In this document: one piece after another, positions 1-11,752 of the stretch | Position numbering within the stretch: the first letter of the stretch is position 1 | Layout: each line of letters begins with the position of its first letter | Assembly (NCBI GenBank): GCA_003864495.1 | Contig: ML133408.1 | Location: forward strand, 1 to 64,000 | Length of the DNA stretch: 64,000 bases | Direction: 5' to 3' | Source of the DNA: Nemopilema nomurai | Lineage: Eukaryota; Cnidaria; Scyphozoa; Rhizostomeae; Rhizostomatidae | Program-made: the position numbers and the translations under genes | The notes under the pieces: generated by a model | Databases searched by the model: none | What the model was told of the DNA's origin: nothing | What the model saw: the letters and a program-made list of their open reading frames with translations, nothing else

Positions 1-1687
1 TGACACTTGGTCAACTTCCCAGAAGGACTGTCAAGACATAGTTGCTATCCTTATGTCTCTGAAAATTACCTGAAATCATAGCTAAAACTTCAATTTATGA
101 TAATGAAGCAATCAGCAAGCAAGATTTCGCCAATTCTTCTAATTCCAGCAAATTTGGCACAAGTCAAAACTAGGATCAACTCCAGCACAAAAATTGAAAA
201 ACAAAAGTCCATAGCTTTATACACCTATCCTTTTTCGAAATTTGATGTAGTAGAGCAATTGTTGGCAGTGCAAAAACATGCAGTTGTCTAAAAATTCGAA
301 GCCCAAAGATATCTATAAGAGTCAATAGGTGATACCAACTACTTTTCGTAAAGTGAATCTATGCTCCAAAGACAACCTTCAAGAATTGTTAAGTCAACTT
401 TTCAAAACTAAGTTTTATTTCTCTAATGATTTATTTTTGTATTCTTAAGTTTTGATTAATTTTGGTTCTGAAAAAGCTAACATGAACACTTCTCGAAAAG
501 TAAGTTGATACAATCTAAACTTAAGTTCTAAATGAAGGAGCAATATACTGTATCAGAATACAACGTCAACAAAAATTGGTGCAGCAATAAGCCTTAAAAG
601 AATTTCACATTTTGTTCATGTCTTGTTGCAAAAATTTTAGGTTTCAAGCTACTGATGCAAGAGCTGCACTAAAAAGTCAGGCCTGATCTAAAAAATTAAT
701 ACGAATCTTCTCTGCTTTACTTTTTCGCCAATGTAGGATTTAATGTTGAATACTTTTGATGTCTTTATATTTGTGCCGTTTTAAGTCGACGAGCAAAGTG
801 CCGACAGATGTACCCATTAAGTCGATGGACATAAGAAAGCACCAGGATCATAGCCTCTAGTGCAAGCGGTTTGGTGCACTAGTGGTGCATATGATAACAT
901 CTCCGTTCTTCCATTTATTAGCACACCATACTTAGCAACTCTACTCTCTAGCAATGAAACAGTTATCAAATTTGTGCAAGAAGTTGTCTCGAAGCGCCAG
1001 GGTGCATTCATGACTAAATCTTGCACCTTTAACATTTGGCAACACAGATATAAATTTTTAGACAAATATTTCATTTCAGATTTACTTAGAAGGCACTATA
1101 AAGTATCGTTACCAAAATAACAGAATTGGTGGACCTAAGTTTTTATTTTCACCTACAACTTCATCGTTTTGTGGAGAATGCTTGTGGATTTTTTGTCCAA
1201 AAAACCGAACTTATAAAATTTGATTGTTTACAAACCTGTCCAGCACTGGAGTGGCACGAACAGGATTCTGTCATGTTCGCTGGAGTTCGCTTTGCACCAT
1301 TTGTACACCAGATCTGGAGTCTGTTCTACGTGACTCCCTTTACTGCATCAAAGAAGGGCCAAACAAGTACGGTGGTCTCAAACTTATTTTAAAGAGACAG
1401 AAGAAGGCATTCCACCTGTCAGATTTTAACGAGGTAGAAGAGCATACAAAGTTTCACATCCCTGTTTCAAGAAAAGAAACTTACAAAAAAGACTGAATTG
1501 AGACAGGAGTGGACCAAGTCGGAATATAAAGCATAGTGCTGAAAAGGAACGGGTCGTAACATTAAACAATTATGCGTCTGGAAATGAAACCTGAAGTGGA
1601 ACATTCAAGTGATTTAAAAGCTGGTCCACTAAGGAGTACACATCCTTCTTGTGGAAATCAGAAACTGAATTGTATCGACTCTTTTAG
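1..1687. other. No gene recognised; probable intron or upstream region
   Basis: I see no convincing coding exon here. The short open frames (for example around 817-1120 and 1126-1496) overlap each other on both strands and show no domain, signal peptide or good splice borders. The four-cysteine gene that follows needs an upstream exon carrying a signal peptide. I could not find one here with the required phase, so it may lie before the window. Confidence 0.5.
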
Positions 1688-2138
1688 GTCCTGCAAATAT
1701 AACGACAAAACCATTGAGCACGGCAAACAAGCGTACGAAGATGTTTGTGGCAAACTGGAATGCCGCGATGGAAACCTTGCTTGGTACTTCTGGCCTAATG
1801 CGGATTATTTCGAAGAATGCCACGTGCCACCTCCACTTTCACACGGACATCGCCAGCACAACGTAGACATTCCAGTGCACGCTCACCACCACGCTGTGCA
1901 TGCAGTTGGCCTACCCTTGGGACACGGACACCAACCTTTCCATCACAGCCACCATCCACATCAGCTTCATTTGGACAATCACCACCCCTCGATGCCGGTC
2001 AATGTCCACATTGACCATGTCCATCATCCCGAACATGTTGAGCATGCGCACGATGTTCATGCTGCCACCGGACACGAAGTCGGTCACCCAGGCGGAAGCT
2101 GGGGAGTAGGCCATGCACCTTACGGACTGGGATTTTAA
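1688..2138 (+). CDS. Secreted four-cysteine, histidine-rich protein, last exon (5' part not found)
   Basis: This exon encodes 149 residues and starts after a polypyrimidine-TTTTAG acceptor, with one base completing a codon. It opens with a compact module whose four cysteines are spaced C-x17-C-x4-C-x18-C and which contains YEDVCGK and AWYFWPNA motifs. A tail of roughly 100 residues follows, packed with HH, HAHH and GHGH motifs, ending in a Gly-rich GLGF. The module has identical cysteine spacing in the gene at 16339-16950, so the two are paralogues. That copy has a signal peptide, so this protein is presumably secreted too, with its first exon upstream. The frame stays open back to an ATG at 1572, but that start would give no signal peptide and an odd N-terminus, so I prefer the spliced model. 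The family is not one I recognise. The module loosely recalls short VWC-like domains. Metal binding by the His tail is an inference. Confidence 0.68.
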
Positions 2139-2186
2139 ACCGGACTATTCAGTATACGATACTTGGGCACAATTAACAGTGTCCGA

Positions 2187-2192
2187 AATAAA
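2187..2192 (+). terminator. Poly(A) signal AATAAA
   Basis: An AATAAA hexamer lies about 50 bases after the stop codon of the four-cysteine His-rich gene, in the right orientation and spacing for its 3' end. Confidence 0.55.
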
Positions 2193-3342
2193 AAATGTTG
2201 TCAAAGCCTTGCTACCCAGCATAGAATAATCTAAAGAACTAAATACCTTGTACAAAATTTTTGTATGCAATTATCACGATGTTTTGAAAAAACCATTGTC
2301 GTCCCTTTATCGTTTCAAATATCTCTACCAGGTATCAAGTACCAAGTACTACAAAGTGACAAGAATTACAATACAAAGAAAATGACTTGCATTCTTAAAA
2401 ATGAAATCGTGAAAAGATATCACAAATCTTAGTCCAAACATTAAACTGAAAAAGCTATTGGAACGTTAGCTGACTCAAAACCCTTTGACTAAAGCTAATC
2501 TCATCAGACTGCAAAAGAAACAATGAAGCAGTGATTTGGTGGCTTTTGCTCTTTGCAAAACTATAACTAGATAGACATGAAGCATGGAAACAGAACTTTC
2601 TAAGTTACAGCATTTTCTAGACAATGAAGCAGTTAGCAGTTCTCTCGACAAAGTAAAAAGTACTTCATTGAAGTCTATAGCTAACAATCTACAGCCAAAT
2701 CGTATCTGACTTCTAATTGATGCTTGAACACTAATGAAAAGCAATGGCTTGAAAGAGGGACCTTAATTGAACCCTTTAAGACGACAAAGAGAAAAAACAG
2801 ACATTTCGGCACAGAAAATACTTGAATGGCTAGAGTCATTTCCCAAGTAAGCAATTCCCCAGCCCCATTTCAACAAAGCACTAAGTAAAATGGTGAATAA
2901 GAAACTTCCATCATCACTAAATTTGCCCCAGATATTTTGGATTTGGCATTGTCCTTTGAGAGGTTTCCTGTATATGCTTGAGATTGTGCAAAAAGAAATA
3001 ATCCAGCTTGAATTGTCATTAAATAATTACTTTTATAAAAATATTTCATAAACTTTTTGCAAAGCATCTCATAAAAAATGATACACTCTTGTGGTTAATA
3101 TTTTGTACTTTATATATGTATTGGATCATATGAATTAATAACTGTTTTAAATTTGTGTTTTTTTAATGAAAATTCAAATCGCTCATAATAAGCTTGTTTT
3201 TGTCTTACTTGAACGACGAAAGAGAGGAAAAGGCACTGTAGCTTGACGTCTTCACACTTCTCCATTTGGCGTTCGAATGCACAGCGTGTGAAAACGAGAC
3301 TGATGTTCATCTCAAGTCACGTGTCATTTCATCGGGTTGCTT
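2193..3342. other. Convergent intergenic region
   Basis: No coding exon is visible. The region lies between the 3' ends of two convergent His-rich loci. An ATTAAA-type signal for the minus-strand Gly-His exon can be read near 3165-3170. Confidence 0.45.
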
Positions 3343-3847
3343 TTAGACCACTTCTGTCTCTTGCTGTTCTTCCACAGGTTTTTGGGTCTCTTCAACATGG
3401 GCACCACCATGTCCACCAAAATGCAATCCGTGACCACCATGGTGTCCTCCTCCGCCGTGACCACCATGATGACCTCCGTAGCCATGTCCACCGTACCCAT
3501 GACCACCATATCCATGACCACCGTCACCATGACCACCGTTACCATGACCACCAAAACCACCATAACCATGACCTCCAATACCATAACCACCATATCCATG
3601 ACCACCATTTCCATGACCACCATTTCCATGACCACCGTATCCATGACCACCATAACCATGACCACCAAACCCGCCGTGTCCACCGTAACCATGACCGCCT
3701 CCATGTCCGCCGTGGTGCCCGCCGTGGTGTGGGAAGACATGAACTGCTGGTTCATGATCGGTCACATGATGTGAGCTCATTCCATGGCCGTAGACGTGGT
3801 GTCCTCCTCCATGTCCCATACCACCATCAAGGCCGTGTCTTTGTTCG
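3343..3847 (-). CDS. Gly-His repeat terminal exon (possible alternative last exon of the acidic/His-rich gene at 5729-7665)
   Basis: On the minus strand a strong acceptor (TTTGTTTCTCTAG) is followed by one base and then 167 codons to a TAA. The translation opens with EQRHGL, runs through about twenty GGHGY/GGHGN-type pentads and closes with a short Glu-rich tail ending ETEVV. About 36 of the 167 residues are histidine. The exon has no start codon or signal peptide of its own, and no acidic or signal exon lies in the 1.9 kb upstream. It shares acceptor phase and the opening (E/D)QRHGL with the exon at 5729-6185. The acidic exon at 6762-7035 ends two bases into a codon, so it can splice in frame to either one. 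I therefore read it as an alternative last exon giving about 307 residues. A separate gene with a missed first exon, or a dead exon duplicate, remains possible. Confidence 0.7.
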
Positions 3848-5728
3848 CTAGAGAAACAAACCAGTCTCATAGGAAAAGAAATTCTTTGAAAAAAATTGCA
3901 TTCTATTTAGAGTGGAGTCATAGAGCTCATTCTAGATGCATCTAGTACAGAAATGGCATAATTATGCCTTTTTAAATCTACGAAACCAAGAGTAGGGATA
4001 CGTAATAGGCCTTAAGAATAGAGATTTCTTAGAATACGAAGAATCATAGAGAGTGCGGAAAAATAACCGATTCGGACGAGACTCAAATTCAAGACCTCCG
4101 ACCTTTAGGGATATGTAAGAAAAGGCGATATATAACGAATTTGGAAGGAATAAAATATGGTTAGCAGAAAATTGCTTTTGAACATTTAGTAGAAAGAATT
4201 ATTTCAAAATGATGCAAATAGCTTGATCATTCGAAAAAGAGCGACAGGATGAGAGCCAAGAAACAACCTTAAGCTGAAAAAACCACGTTACGTTACCCCT
4301 GTAAATTCAAATCTCCCCTTTGGTTTAAAATTTGATTCAAAATATGCATTAAATATTGAGCTGGCGGAGGGAGACAAGTCATTTTTCAAGGAAAAGGATA
4401 AATAAGGATTTTCGTGTTAAGACTGTTTTGTGCAGGATATTAGTTCACTTTGCGTTTTGCAGTACTTTAGAACAGTTAGAAATTTCTGTTGATTGCCCTT
4501 CGAACTAAACGAATTCAAAATGAACAGCGATACTGTAAAATGTATCAAGTCTGTAGCAAGGCTTTCAGGACCCAATTGATATTGGGAAAGTGCCCATTTA
4601 ACAAGTGCGAGAAGGCGTTGCCCTACGAATTAACCGTCACTTGTAGAACAAAAGACCTTTTGCAAAAGTATGTACTTTCGATACAGCTTTGTTGCTCTGC
4701 TTCTGATGCCAAAAGTTCATTAGCGTTGTTCCTATTCTGCCAAAACTAGCATAAATAACTGCTTCTGATAGTTCTATATTCATTTTTCTTTTAATTTTCA
4801 ACTCATTTCAAACCACAATTATCAAAATCAGGCAAAAAGATAACAGTTCAATTAACGAAACTTTTGTTGATGATGGTATATTAGAATCAGATCAGTGAAA
4901 GGTATTAAGTACATCAAGGTCATGAATAGATTTCCACAAAATAGGAATAGTCGGAACTGTGAAGTATTTTCTCATCAAGAAGTATTTTCCAAGCATTTAG
5001 CTGCATTTTGCTTGATTTAGGCATTAATGAGCAGATGCTGTAAATGCGCTTATTCAAGTTACTTCTTCTGAGATATTTGCATCAACCCTATTTAGGTTTC
5101 AACGGTAAGTTGTAGGATGTTGTGAAAACGTGTGTCTAAATGGAACAGGAATAGTATTTAAAACTAATTTGACACGTATATTCGGGGTTTTAAAGCTCAT
5201 TGTTCGATGTACGAAAATCATATTAATGAATTTAAAACGTATAAGTTTCTTGCAGATTCCTCGAGCTTATCCTAATCTTATAGTCTACATTGTATCGTAT
5301 ATTAATGGGTATTCATTTAATGTTTAATGGGTATTAGTTCTATATTTAATGATCATATATGATGAATCATATGAAATAATGCTATGGTCTTCCTCTAAAC
5401 AGCGTTAATGCCATTAATGTTGCTGGTGATTTTCATGTACTGTTAGAGATTGTTTGCATCCTTAATCGATTGGTGAACATGGAAGTAACTGTTCTGTAAA
5501 GACTGTCCCATTGTGATAAGGCAACAGTAAAAAAGAACAACTGGAGCAAGAATGTCATAAAGAAACAGTGAGTTATCTTGAGCAGAACTACTTATCATGT
5601 GTCATGTGATTCTAAAAATAGAATGATACAGTGTTAGTTAAGTAGAAATTTATTTCAGTTCCAGGAAATGAATGCACAAGTTGGTTTGTGTTGTGAATGG
5701 CGTATGAAAGTTAAAACTATTGTAGAGT
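3848..5728. other. No coding exon seen; contains a tRNA-like repeat copy
   Basis: This stretch separates the two Gly-His exons. No acidic or signal-peptide exon is visible on the minus strand. Around 4046-4140 there is a diverged copy of the tRNA-like inverted-repeat element found at 27318-27510, recognisable by the shared stretch near GAGTGCGG..AAATAACCGA. Confidence 0.45.
5648..5653 (-). terminator. Poly(A) signal AATAAA
   Basis: The minus-strand AATAAA lies about 75 bases after the stop at 5729. It gives the 5729-6185 exon its own 3' end, as expected for one of two alternative last exons. Confidence 0.5.
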
Positions 5729-7665
5729 TTAGTGGTGTCCGTAGCCGTGTCCGTACTGGACATGAGTGCCGTGATGACCATGGTGATTATCATGTAGCAC
5801 GTGATAGACCTTGGCTGGCTCTGGCTCGTGTTGGTGGTGCACATGTACGTCACGGTGCTGGTAGGAATGGTGTCCGCCGTGATGTCCGCCATGGTGTCCG
5901 CCGTGATGTCCGCCATGATGACCGCCATGATGTCCATCAGTGTGGACCTCGTGGTTCACATGATGGGTCACATGCACAGGAACATGGTGGTTGATAGGCT
6001 CGGTGACCAGGTGTTCGTTTATTGGAGCCAGTGGCTGGGAAACGATCAAGCCACCATGGTGACCGTCACCATGGCCTCCGTATCCGACACCGTGTCCGAA
6101 TCCATTTCCAACCCCGTGTCCAGCACCGTGTCCTACACCGTGTCCGACCGAGTAGTCTCCATGGACAAGCCCATGTCGTTGGTCACTGTCGTTCAACGTA
6201 AGTAACGTCACTGTATTAGTCAGAGCTAGGTAACAGTACGAATTGTCGCTTGTCAAGGGATTTAATCAAGGATTTCGAAGCACAGCCTTCTCTCTTTCCC
6301 GATCATATTGATGCATGGTCGAAAGCAAGACTACACTCTATCTCTGAAGTATGAAACTTATACAACCGCAATGTCTTAGATGTTCTGACCAACATTTATA
6401 CTTCAAATGCCATTGAACTCACGTCCATTAACAGCATTTGAAGCAATTTCAAGGGACAGTCAATCTAAACATTTTGTATTCAGGCACCGCGGAGCGTTGA
6501 GAAAAGTGGGGGGTCTAAAAAAAGTGGGGGGGGGCTGAAACCAATAAAAAGAGGCTTTATTGGTAGTTTATTACTAATAGTTGGCATTTTGTGCAAAAAG
6601 TGGGGGGTTAAAGCCCCCTCAGCACACCCCCCTGCTCCGCGGTGCCTGGTATTGTAGGACCAGCCCAATGGGAAAACATCATAAAGAGAGCGATTCTTTA
6701 AATGCAAGACACCACTGTCTAGCACCATCACAAGAAATAAAGTTTCAAACCAGAGACTAACCCTTCGGCTTCCTTCTCCTCTTCCTTCTTCTTTCCGCCA
6801 TCATCGCTGTCGTCATCTTTATCATCATCATCGTCATCCTTCTCCTTGTCGTCATCATCTTCATCATCATCGTCACCGTCCTTGTTATTTTTTGGCTTTT
6901 CTGGTTGTCCTGGTTGTGGCTGCTGTTGGGTTTGTTGTGGCAGCTGTTGTGGTGGTTGCGCAGGTGGCACCTGCTTTGTGAACTTCTTTTTCTCGTCTTT
7001 CTTCACTTCTACTTCTTCTTCGTCATCATCTTTGTCTACAAAGAAAATGTAATGAACAAAAAAGATTAAGAAGCAGTAATTAATGAGGTTTATTTATGAA
7101 CACAGGTCTAATGGATACTGATGTGCAAAGATGTATCAGTATGTCACTCAACATTAAAATAATAGTACAAACGAAACACTATGAAAAGTAAAATGATACA
7201 CTCAAAGCTAGGCAGTTAGTTTAATCATCCCATAATGTGGTTTCGAAAAGATCAATATAATATTTTCGTCACATGTTGACGTGAATGATGATATCAACTC
7301 TACAAACAGCACCTCAAAGCTTTTCATCTCTGCCCCAAAGTGAAGGAATCCCTCTGTTAAAGTACGTTTTATATAATTTCCGAACATCAACACCCGAAGA
7401 GGGGTGGACCAGAATAAGGCTATGCATTTTCAAGCGGCAGCGTTCCAAATCTTATGGGCGGTGCAAGAAAAAGCAAATAAATCAGTGTCGAAGTTCAGAT
7501 AGCATTTCAAGGTAGAATACCTTCTTCCTTGCTTGGGAGTGCTTCCCTTTTCTCAGCCTCTTCTTCGTTCACAACGGCCATATCCGAGCTTGGCTCATTG
7601 TCGATTGGTTTCGCGGCAACAGCTGCGATGCCTATGGCTACCAGGACTACTAAAAGGAGCTTCAT
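5729..7665 (-). CDS. Secreted acidic / Gly-His repeat protein (signal peptide, Asp/Glu block, His-rich tail)
   Basis: Three coding exons: 7521-7665, 6762-7035 and 5729-6185, 291 residues in all. Both joins keep phase. A 5'UTR intron ends three bases before the ATG. Residues 1-18 are a signal peptide (MKLLLVVLVAIGIAAVAA). Residues about 20-70 are Glu/Lys-rich, then comes a Pro/Gln-rich linker (about 70-95) and a very acidic run of Asp with Lys (about 100-139). The last exon opens DQRHGL, has GHGVGHG repeats, a Val/Pro/His middle and five HHGG units, then ends in GYGHH; about 44 of its 151 residues are His. There are no membrane segments and almost no cysteine. The family is not one I recognise. 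Composition resembles matrix or sclerotised structural proteins and suggests divalent-metal or mineral binding, but that is inference. Reading through the second donor would instead stop at 6728. The exon at 3343-3847 can replace the last exon. Confidence 0.78.
6481..6648. mobile_element. MITE with 15-bp perfect terminal inverted repeats
   Basis: The ends are perfect inverted copies of CAGGCACCGCGGAGC, directly flanked by GTATT on both sides (a 5-bp target duplication). The 168-bp interior is G-run rich with no coding capacity. It lies in the intron between the acidic and Gly-His exons. A second, truncated copy lies at about 40250-40383. Confidence 0.75.
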
Positions 7666-7668
7666 TTT

Positions 7669-9039
7669 CTGCAAAGAAGAAGTAATGCGTTTGAGTTCAG
7701 TCAAATGCAGTGACTACCTGTGATCTTACACGGAGCCAAAGATTCTTCTCGGACTGTCTTCTATGAAGAACAAATTCATTTAGAGTGATGTTATTCTAGC
7801 GCGACCTTCGATTTTTGCACAATACAAAGTGCATGATGACAGTCTTTTTCACTGCCTTAATTGCTTTTATCAGTTTCATTGATTCTCAACTCTCTAAGTT
7901 TAGAGGATGTATCATGTTAAGTCTTGTTAAAAGTCATTTAATTTTTCGACCCATATTTCTTCGAACTGAGCATCTTCAATACTTTCTTTCTTCAAGACTG
8001 ACCTTCGTCAAGGGAAAATGCAACTTATATCTTGAGGCTCTTTCGCCTCTTACTTGATACTTGAACAAGTTAACTCCGACCAAGGATTAAGAAATGACAA
8101 TAAAGAAAAGCATGATTAAAAAAATGAAGAAAAGCATTTATTCTTAATCGAAAGCTTTCCACCTATTTCATTTTGAATATTCAACTATGCCTGCATTCAT
8201 AGTCTACAAGAAAGAAAAATGTACAATATTGATTTACAAACATTTGTTAATGGTAACAAACAGCAGCTTACCGTTTACTGTGCTTTTCCGTCAGACTGTC
8301 AGAAATCTATTCACAACTTAACCACAATGCCAGTGATTGTGTCGGGGTACCAGTTTCTGAGGTCAGCCATTTTCAGGTGCCAATCAGATGTAAACAAGAA
8401 CGCGTGACCTTGACCGCGTGCTGACAAAGAAAGGTCAGGGAAGCGTAATCAACGAGCTAAAAACACAGCCCACAAGAGCATATATCATAAACTAGATGGG
8501 CCACATCAATGGGCCTTGGGCTATCGAAATACGGGTACCCGTGCGCAGATTTGATCTATTCAGTCACTTACTTCGCGCTGGAGGTGATAACAAGGGTGGT
8601 ATTAACAACTGCTGTAACTAGAAAGGCTTGAACAAAGAGGCATGTAACCACAAGTAATAGGGTAGTGTCGCCACCTTTACGTAGAAGAAAAGAATATCGA
8701 CGGTTACCCTAGCACACACGTGTTCGTAGCTTATAGAATGGGTATACAGAATTCAAGACGCTTATTTTACATATTGTTGTAGCGCTTATTTTGGTAGACA
8801 GGGTCAATAATTCTGCAATTTTATAAAAGAAGGTGTCTTCGGCAAAATTATAACACATTTAAGGCTATGTTTAGAACATCAAGAGGAATTTTATTCTTAA
8901 ATTGATTTTGCTACTTTTCAAAAGTTCCATTGACAAAATACACTTACCATCTTGCAGTCATAAACTAACTTGTGGAAAATCATATTGGAAATCCCCACAG
9001 TGGTCGATCTCTTAGATTGATAATGCGCAAAGGACGTTG
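7669..9039. other. Upstream region of the acidic/His-rich gene; nothing else recognised
   Basis: This should hold the non-coding first exon and promoter of the minus-strand gene starting at 7665, but I cannot place them. The open frames at 7815-8057 and 8219-8407 show no domain or repeat and no plausible splice borders. Confidence 0.4.
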
Positions 9040-9262
9040 ATTCACGCGAATCCGGTCCAGCCCGGGTTAAAGTTCCAGCTGGGTTTTGAGGTTGCTATTC
9101 GCCTACTGTGGACTTGGGATGCTAGGGCCTGTATCCCCAAGACTGTCCTGAGCACCCATCTACCGACCTCGGAAGGCTGGGTTGGGTGAACAGGTCGTGG
9201 CAAATGGTTCCGACCAGGGCTCGAAATTGGGTCATCGGGCTTGCAGCGATGCCGGATGGAGG
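9040..9262 (-). repeat. Probable tRNA-derived SINE
   Basis: On the minus strand a tRNA box-B-like stretch (TTTCGAGCCC) precedes a GC-rich body containing CCAGCCTTCCGAGGTCGGTA, a layout typical of tRNA-derived SINEs. It is clearly more GC-rich than its surroundings. No exact family is recognised, and no second copy is visible in the window. Confidence 0.4.
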
Positions 9263-11747
9263 CATTCACAACTATTTCATATCCACAATTGGTTCAGATT
9301 CATAGCTTCTTCAGTTATAGAGCTGATTTTGGTCAGATCCAGCCTAGAAATCTCATGCTTCTAGCCAACAGAGAGAGCAGAAATTTCTCAATATAGATCT
9401 CACAGAATAAGGATTAATTCCCCTACAAGTTCTAAAAACAAAAAAAAATTCAGAAGTAGAAAAGCAAACAGTCAATAAAATGCCAGCTGGTACTTTTACG
9501 ATGAATCTTGAAATGCTGAACCAGAGCTAAATCCTTTTGAGAAAAACCAAAACTTATCAGATCTTTCAACTCATTGGGCATTTCAAATAACATGCTTACC
9601 TTCAACTAAAAATATCAGGATTAACTAAAATGTTGAATCTGATCAACAATATCATTCTACTGTATCGAAAGAAGTTTTCTGCATCTTAACGTGTTGTTAG
9701 CATTTTGCTCATGCGCAATTCACAAACAATGATAGACTTTGTTTACGTGTCCTAATACACGCAGACAAATCAAACACGTCTGCAACATAGCAGCCCATAA
9801 ACAAACACGAAATGCTTCTAGACTCGTCTTCCCAGACAAAGATGTACTTAATCATTTATCCACACAAAACAAAAATGATCCGTGCTTTGAAAAATTTGTA
9901 GTCATGTGGTAGAAGATGGCTTGCTGGGAAGTTGTAGAAAAAACAATATCTAGAAACAAAAATTGGCAAAATAAAAACAAAAATTGGCAAAATAAAAACA
10001 AAAATAAAATCATAATCGACATGTAAAAAATTACATGGCTCTTGATGATTTCCATGCTTCATTGTTTAAATAATGAAGTCTATAATAACGGACTAAATCC
10101 TTCATAAGGTATGTTCTTGCGAATCCTGGATCAGCTCTGCTTTATGAAGACACTAGACAGCAAAAGAATAAAATGCGCATGCGCAATGCGCAGCCTAGGC
10201 GGTGCACATTTTTGCTAATGATGAATGACAACATTTAACTACATTGAGGTAGCTTATAACATCGAGTCTTTGGACTTTGGTCAACAAATGCTCGCTGTTA
10301 GCAGGCGTTTTGTCCATTAAGCTGCGTAAATCCTACTGCCTTTCTGATCCTTCTACTTAGGTTTGGTACGAAATTGCGCCTGGAAGAACCAAGAGGCTGT
10401 TTTGATTTTGTGTCCCAAAAAATGTACCCGCAAACGAAGTCATTCGAAAACAAGGTCATTCGAAAACGAGGTCATTCGAACACGAGGCTCGGAGTTCGTT
10501 CGAAAACCGAGTAGTTTGAAAACGCTTCTCTTCTACAGGAACAGCGGAAACAGAGTCATTTGAACGAAGTGATCTTCAAACTGCGTCATTCAAAAATGGA
10601 GCGGTGGAAACAGGGTCTAAAAGGTCATTCATAGCAGTATCGAGCGTAATTCCAATAAGCAAGTTAGAGGACTGCTGATACCATCAACACAAGAAAGAAC
10701 ATCTTTTATCTTAGACAAAACACGAACGCTTCGCTTAATCGTTGAAACAAAGAAAATCATGCCTAATTTGAGCTGGCACCAACGAAGCAAAAATCACTTC
10801 AAAAAATAGATTGTTTGTAGGATCATTCTTAATCATTAAGAATTAATAATTATAGATTACTTAGATTTGGCATAACCTGTATAAAGCTTACAAAATGACT
10901 TATTTGGGTTGGCAATAGAACTAAATATTGCCAAATGAAATTTACTTTAAAAGCTGATTTGCAGTGATTGAGTGTATAGAAGACTAAAGAATAAAAGAGA
11001 GATGGATGCTGTGACGATCATTAACTCGATGACGCCATTGTTTTTAAGAAACAGACATTCTTTTTGCACGAGAAATACCAAATGATTGAACCACATGCTA
11101 GCTTATTAGCTCCTTATAAAAAGCGAAAGCGTGGATGCAGAGAACAGGTGTAATTTCTGAGCTCCCCTGGTTTACCAGTTCGCTCTATTCATTTAAACAC
11201 GCTTCAGGCATGCAGTACTTTCAGAAGCACATGAAAAGTGTAGGTGGTAAAAGCATATGCATTTGAATCACTATTTGAACGGAACCTAATGTTTAGAAGC
11301 TAGTCGTGTTAACTGTTTGATTTGAAACGAAAGATTATAATTGCTGAAGTGGCATTTATCCGGGAAAGGTACTGCCGTTTAAGTGCAGTTTGAAGTAAAA
11401 GATGTAGCGCCTATTGGTTAAATGATCTTTATTTGGGGACTAGCAGTTGATAATACAATCACATGTTATACAGAAGATTGTCAGTTCTCTTTTACCAAAC
11501 AAGAGAAAATTGCATGGCAAATCTTTGCAAAAAAATGACGAAATGTCATTCATTCTGGCATTGAGTGATCAAGAAAAAATCCAATTTTTTTAAAAATGAC
11601 TATCTATTTGCGAATTGGTTAGGATTTACAAAATAATGAATTCGGGAAATTTATCATCATTTATCGCCTTCTTCATTTAAATACCAGGTTTGCCCTGGCT
11701 GTTTGGAGGGGCTACTTTCATGCGTCCACATTCTAGAGCTGCTTCAT
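9263..11747. other. Gene-free stretch with a short degenerate tandem repeat
   Basis: No coding exon is recognised. Around 10436-10500 there are three to four degenerate tandem units of about 17 bases built on GTCATTCGAAAACGAG, fading out to about 10620. At 9961-10010 there are two adjacent copies of an AAAATTGGCAAAATAAAAAC unit. Confidence 0.45.
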
Positions 11748-11752
11748 TTATT
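11747..11752 (-). terminator. Poly(A) signal AATAAA overlapping the stop codon
   Basis: The TAA stop of the second acidic/His-rich gene sits inside a minus-strand AATAAA hexamer, so the 3'UTR would be very short if this signal is used. Confidence 0.4.

Noticed and set aside
3243..3851. Plus-strand frames rich in HDHH or MTT repeats opposite the Gly-His exon
   Set aside because: They mirror the codon repeats of the minus-strand GGHGY exon. Only the minus frame has a conserved splice acceptor, shared opening residues and a credible end.
5668..6205. Plus-strand frames over the Gly-His exon at 5729-6185
   Set aside because: They are antisense shadows of the His codon repeats, with no signal peptide or homology.
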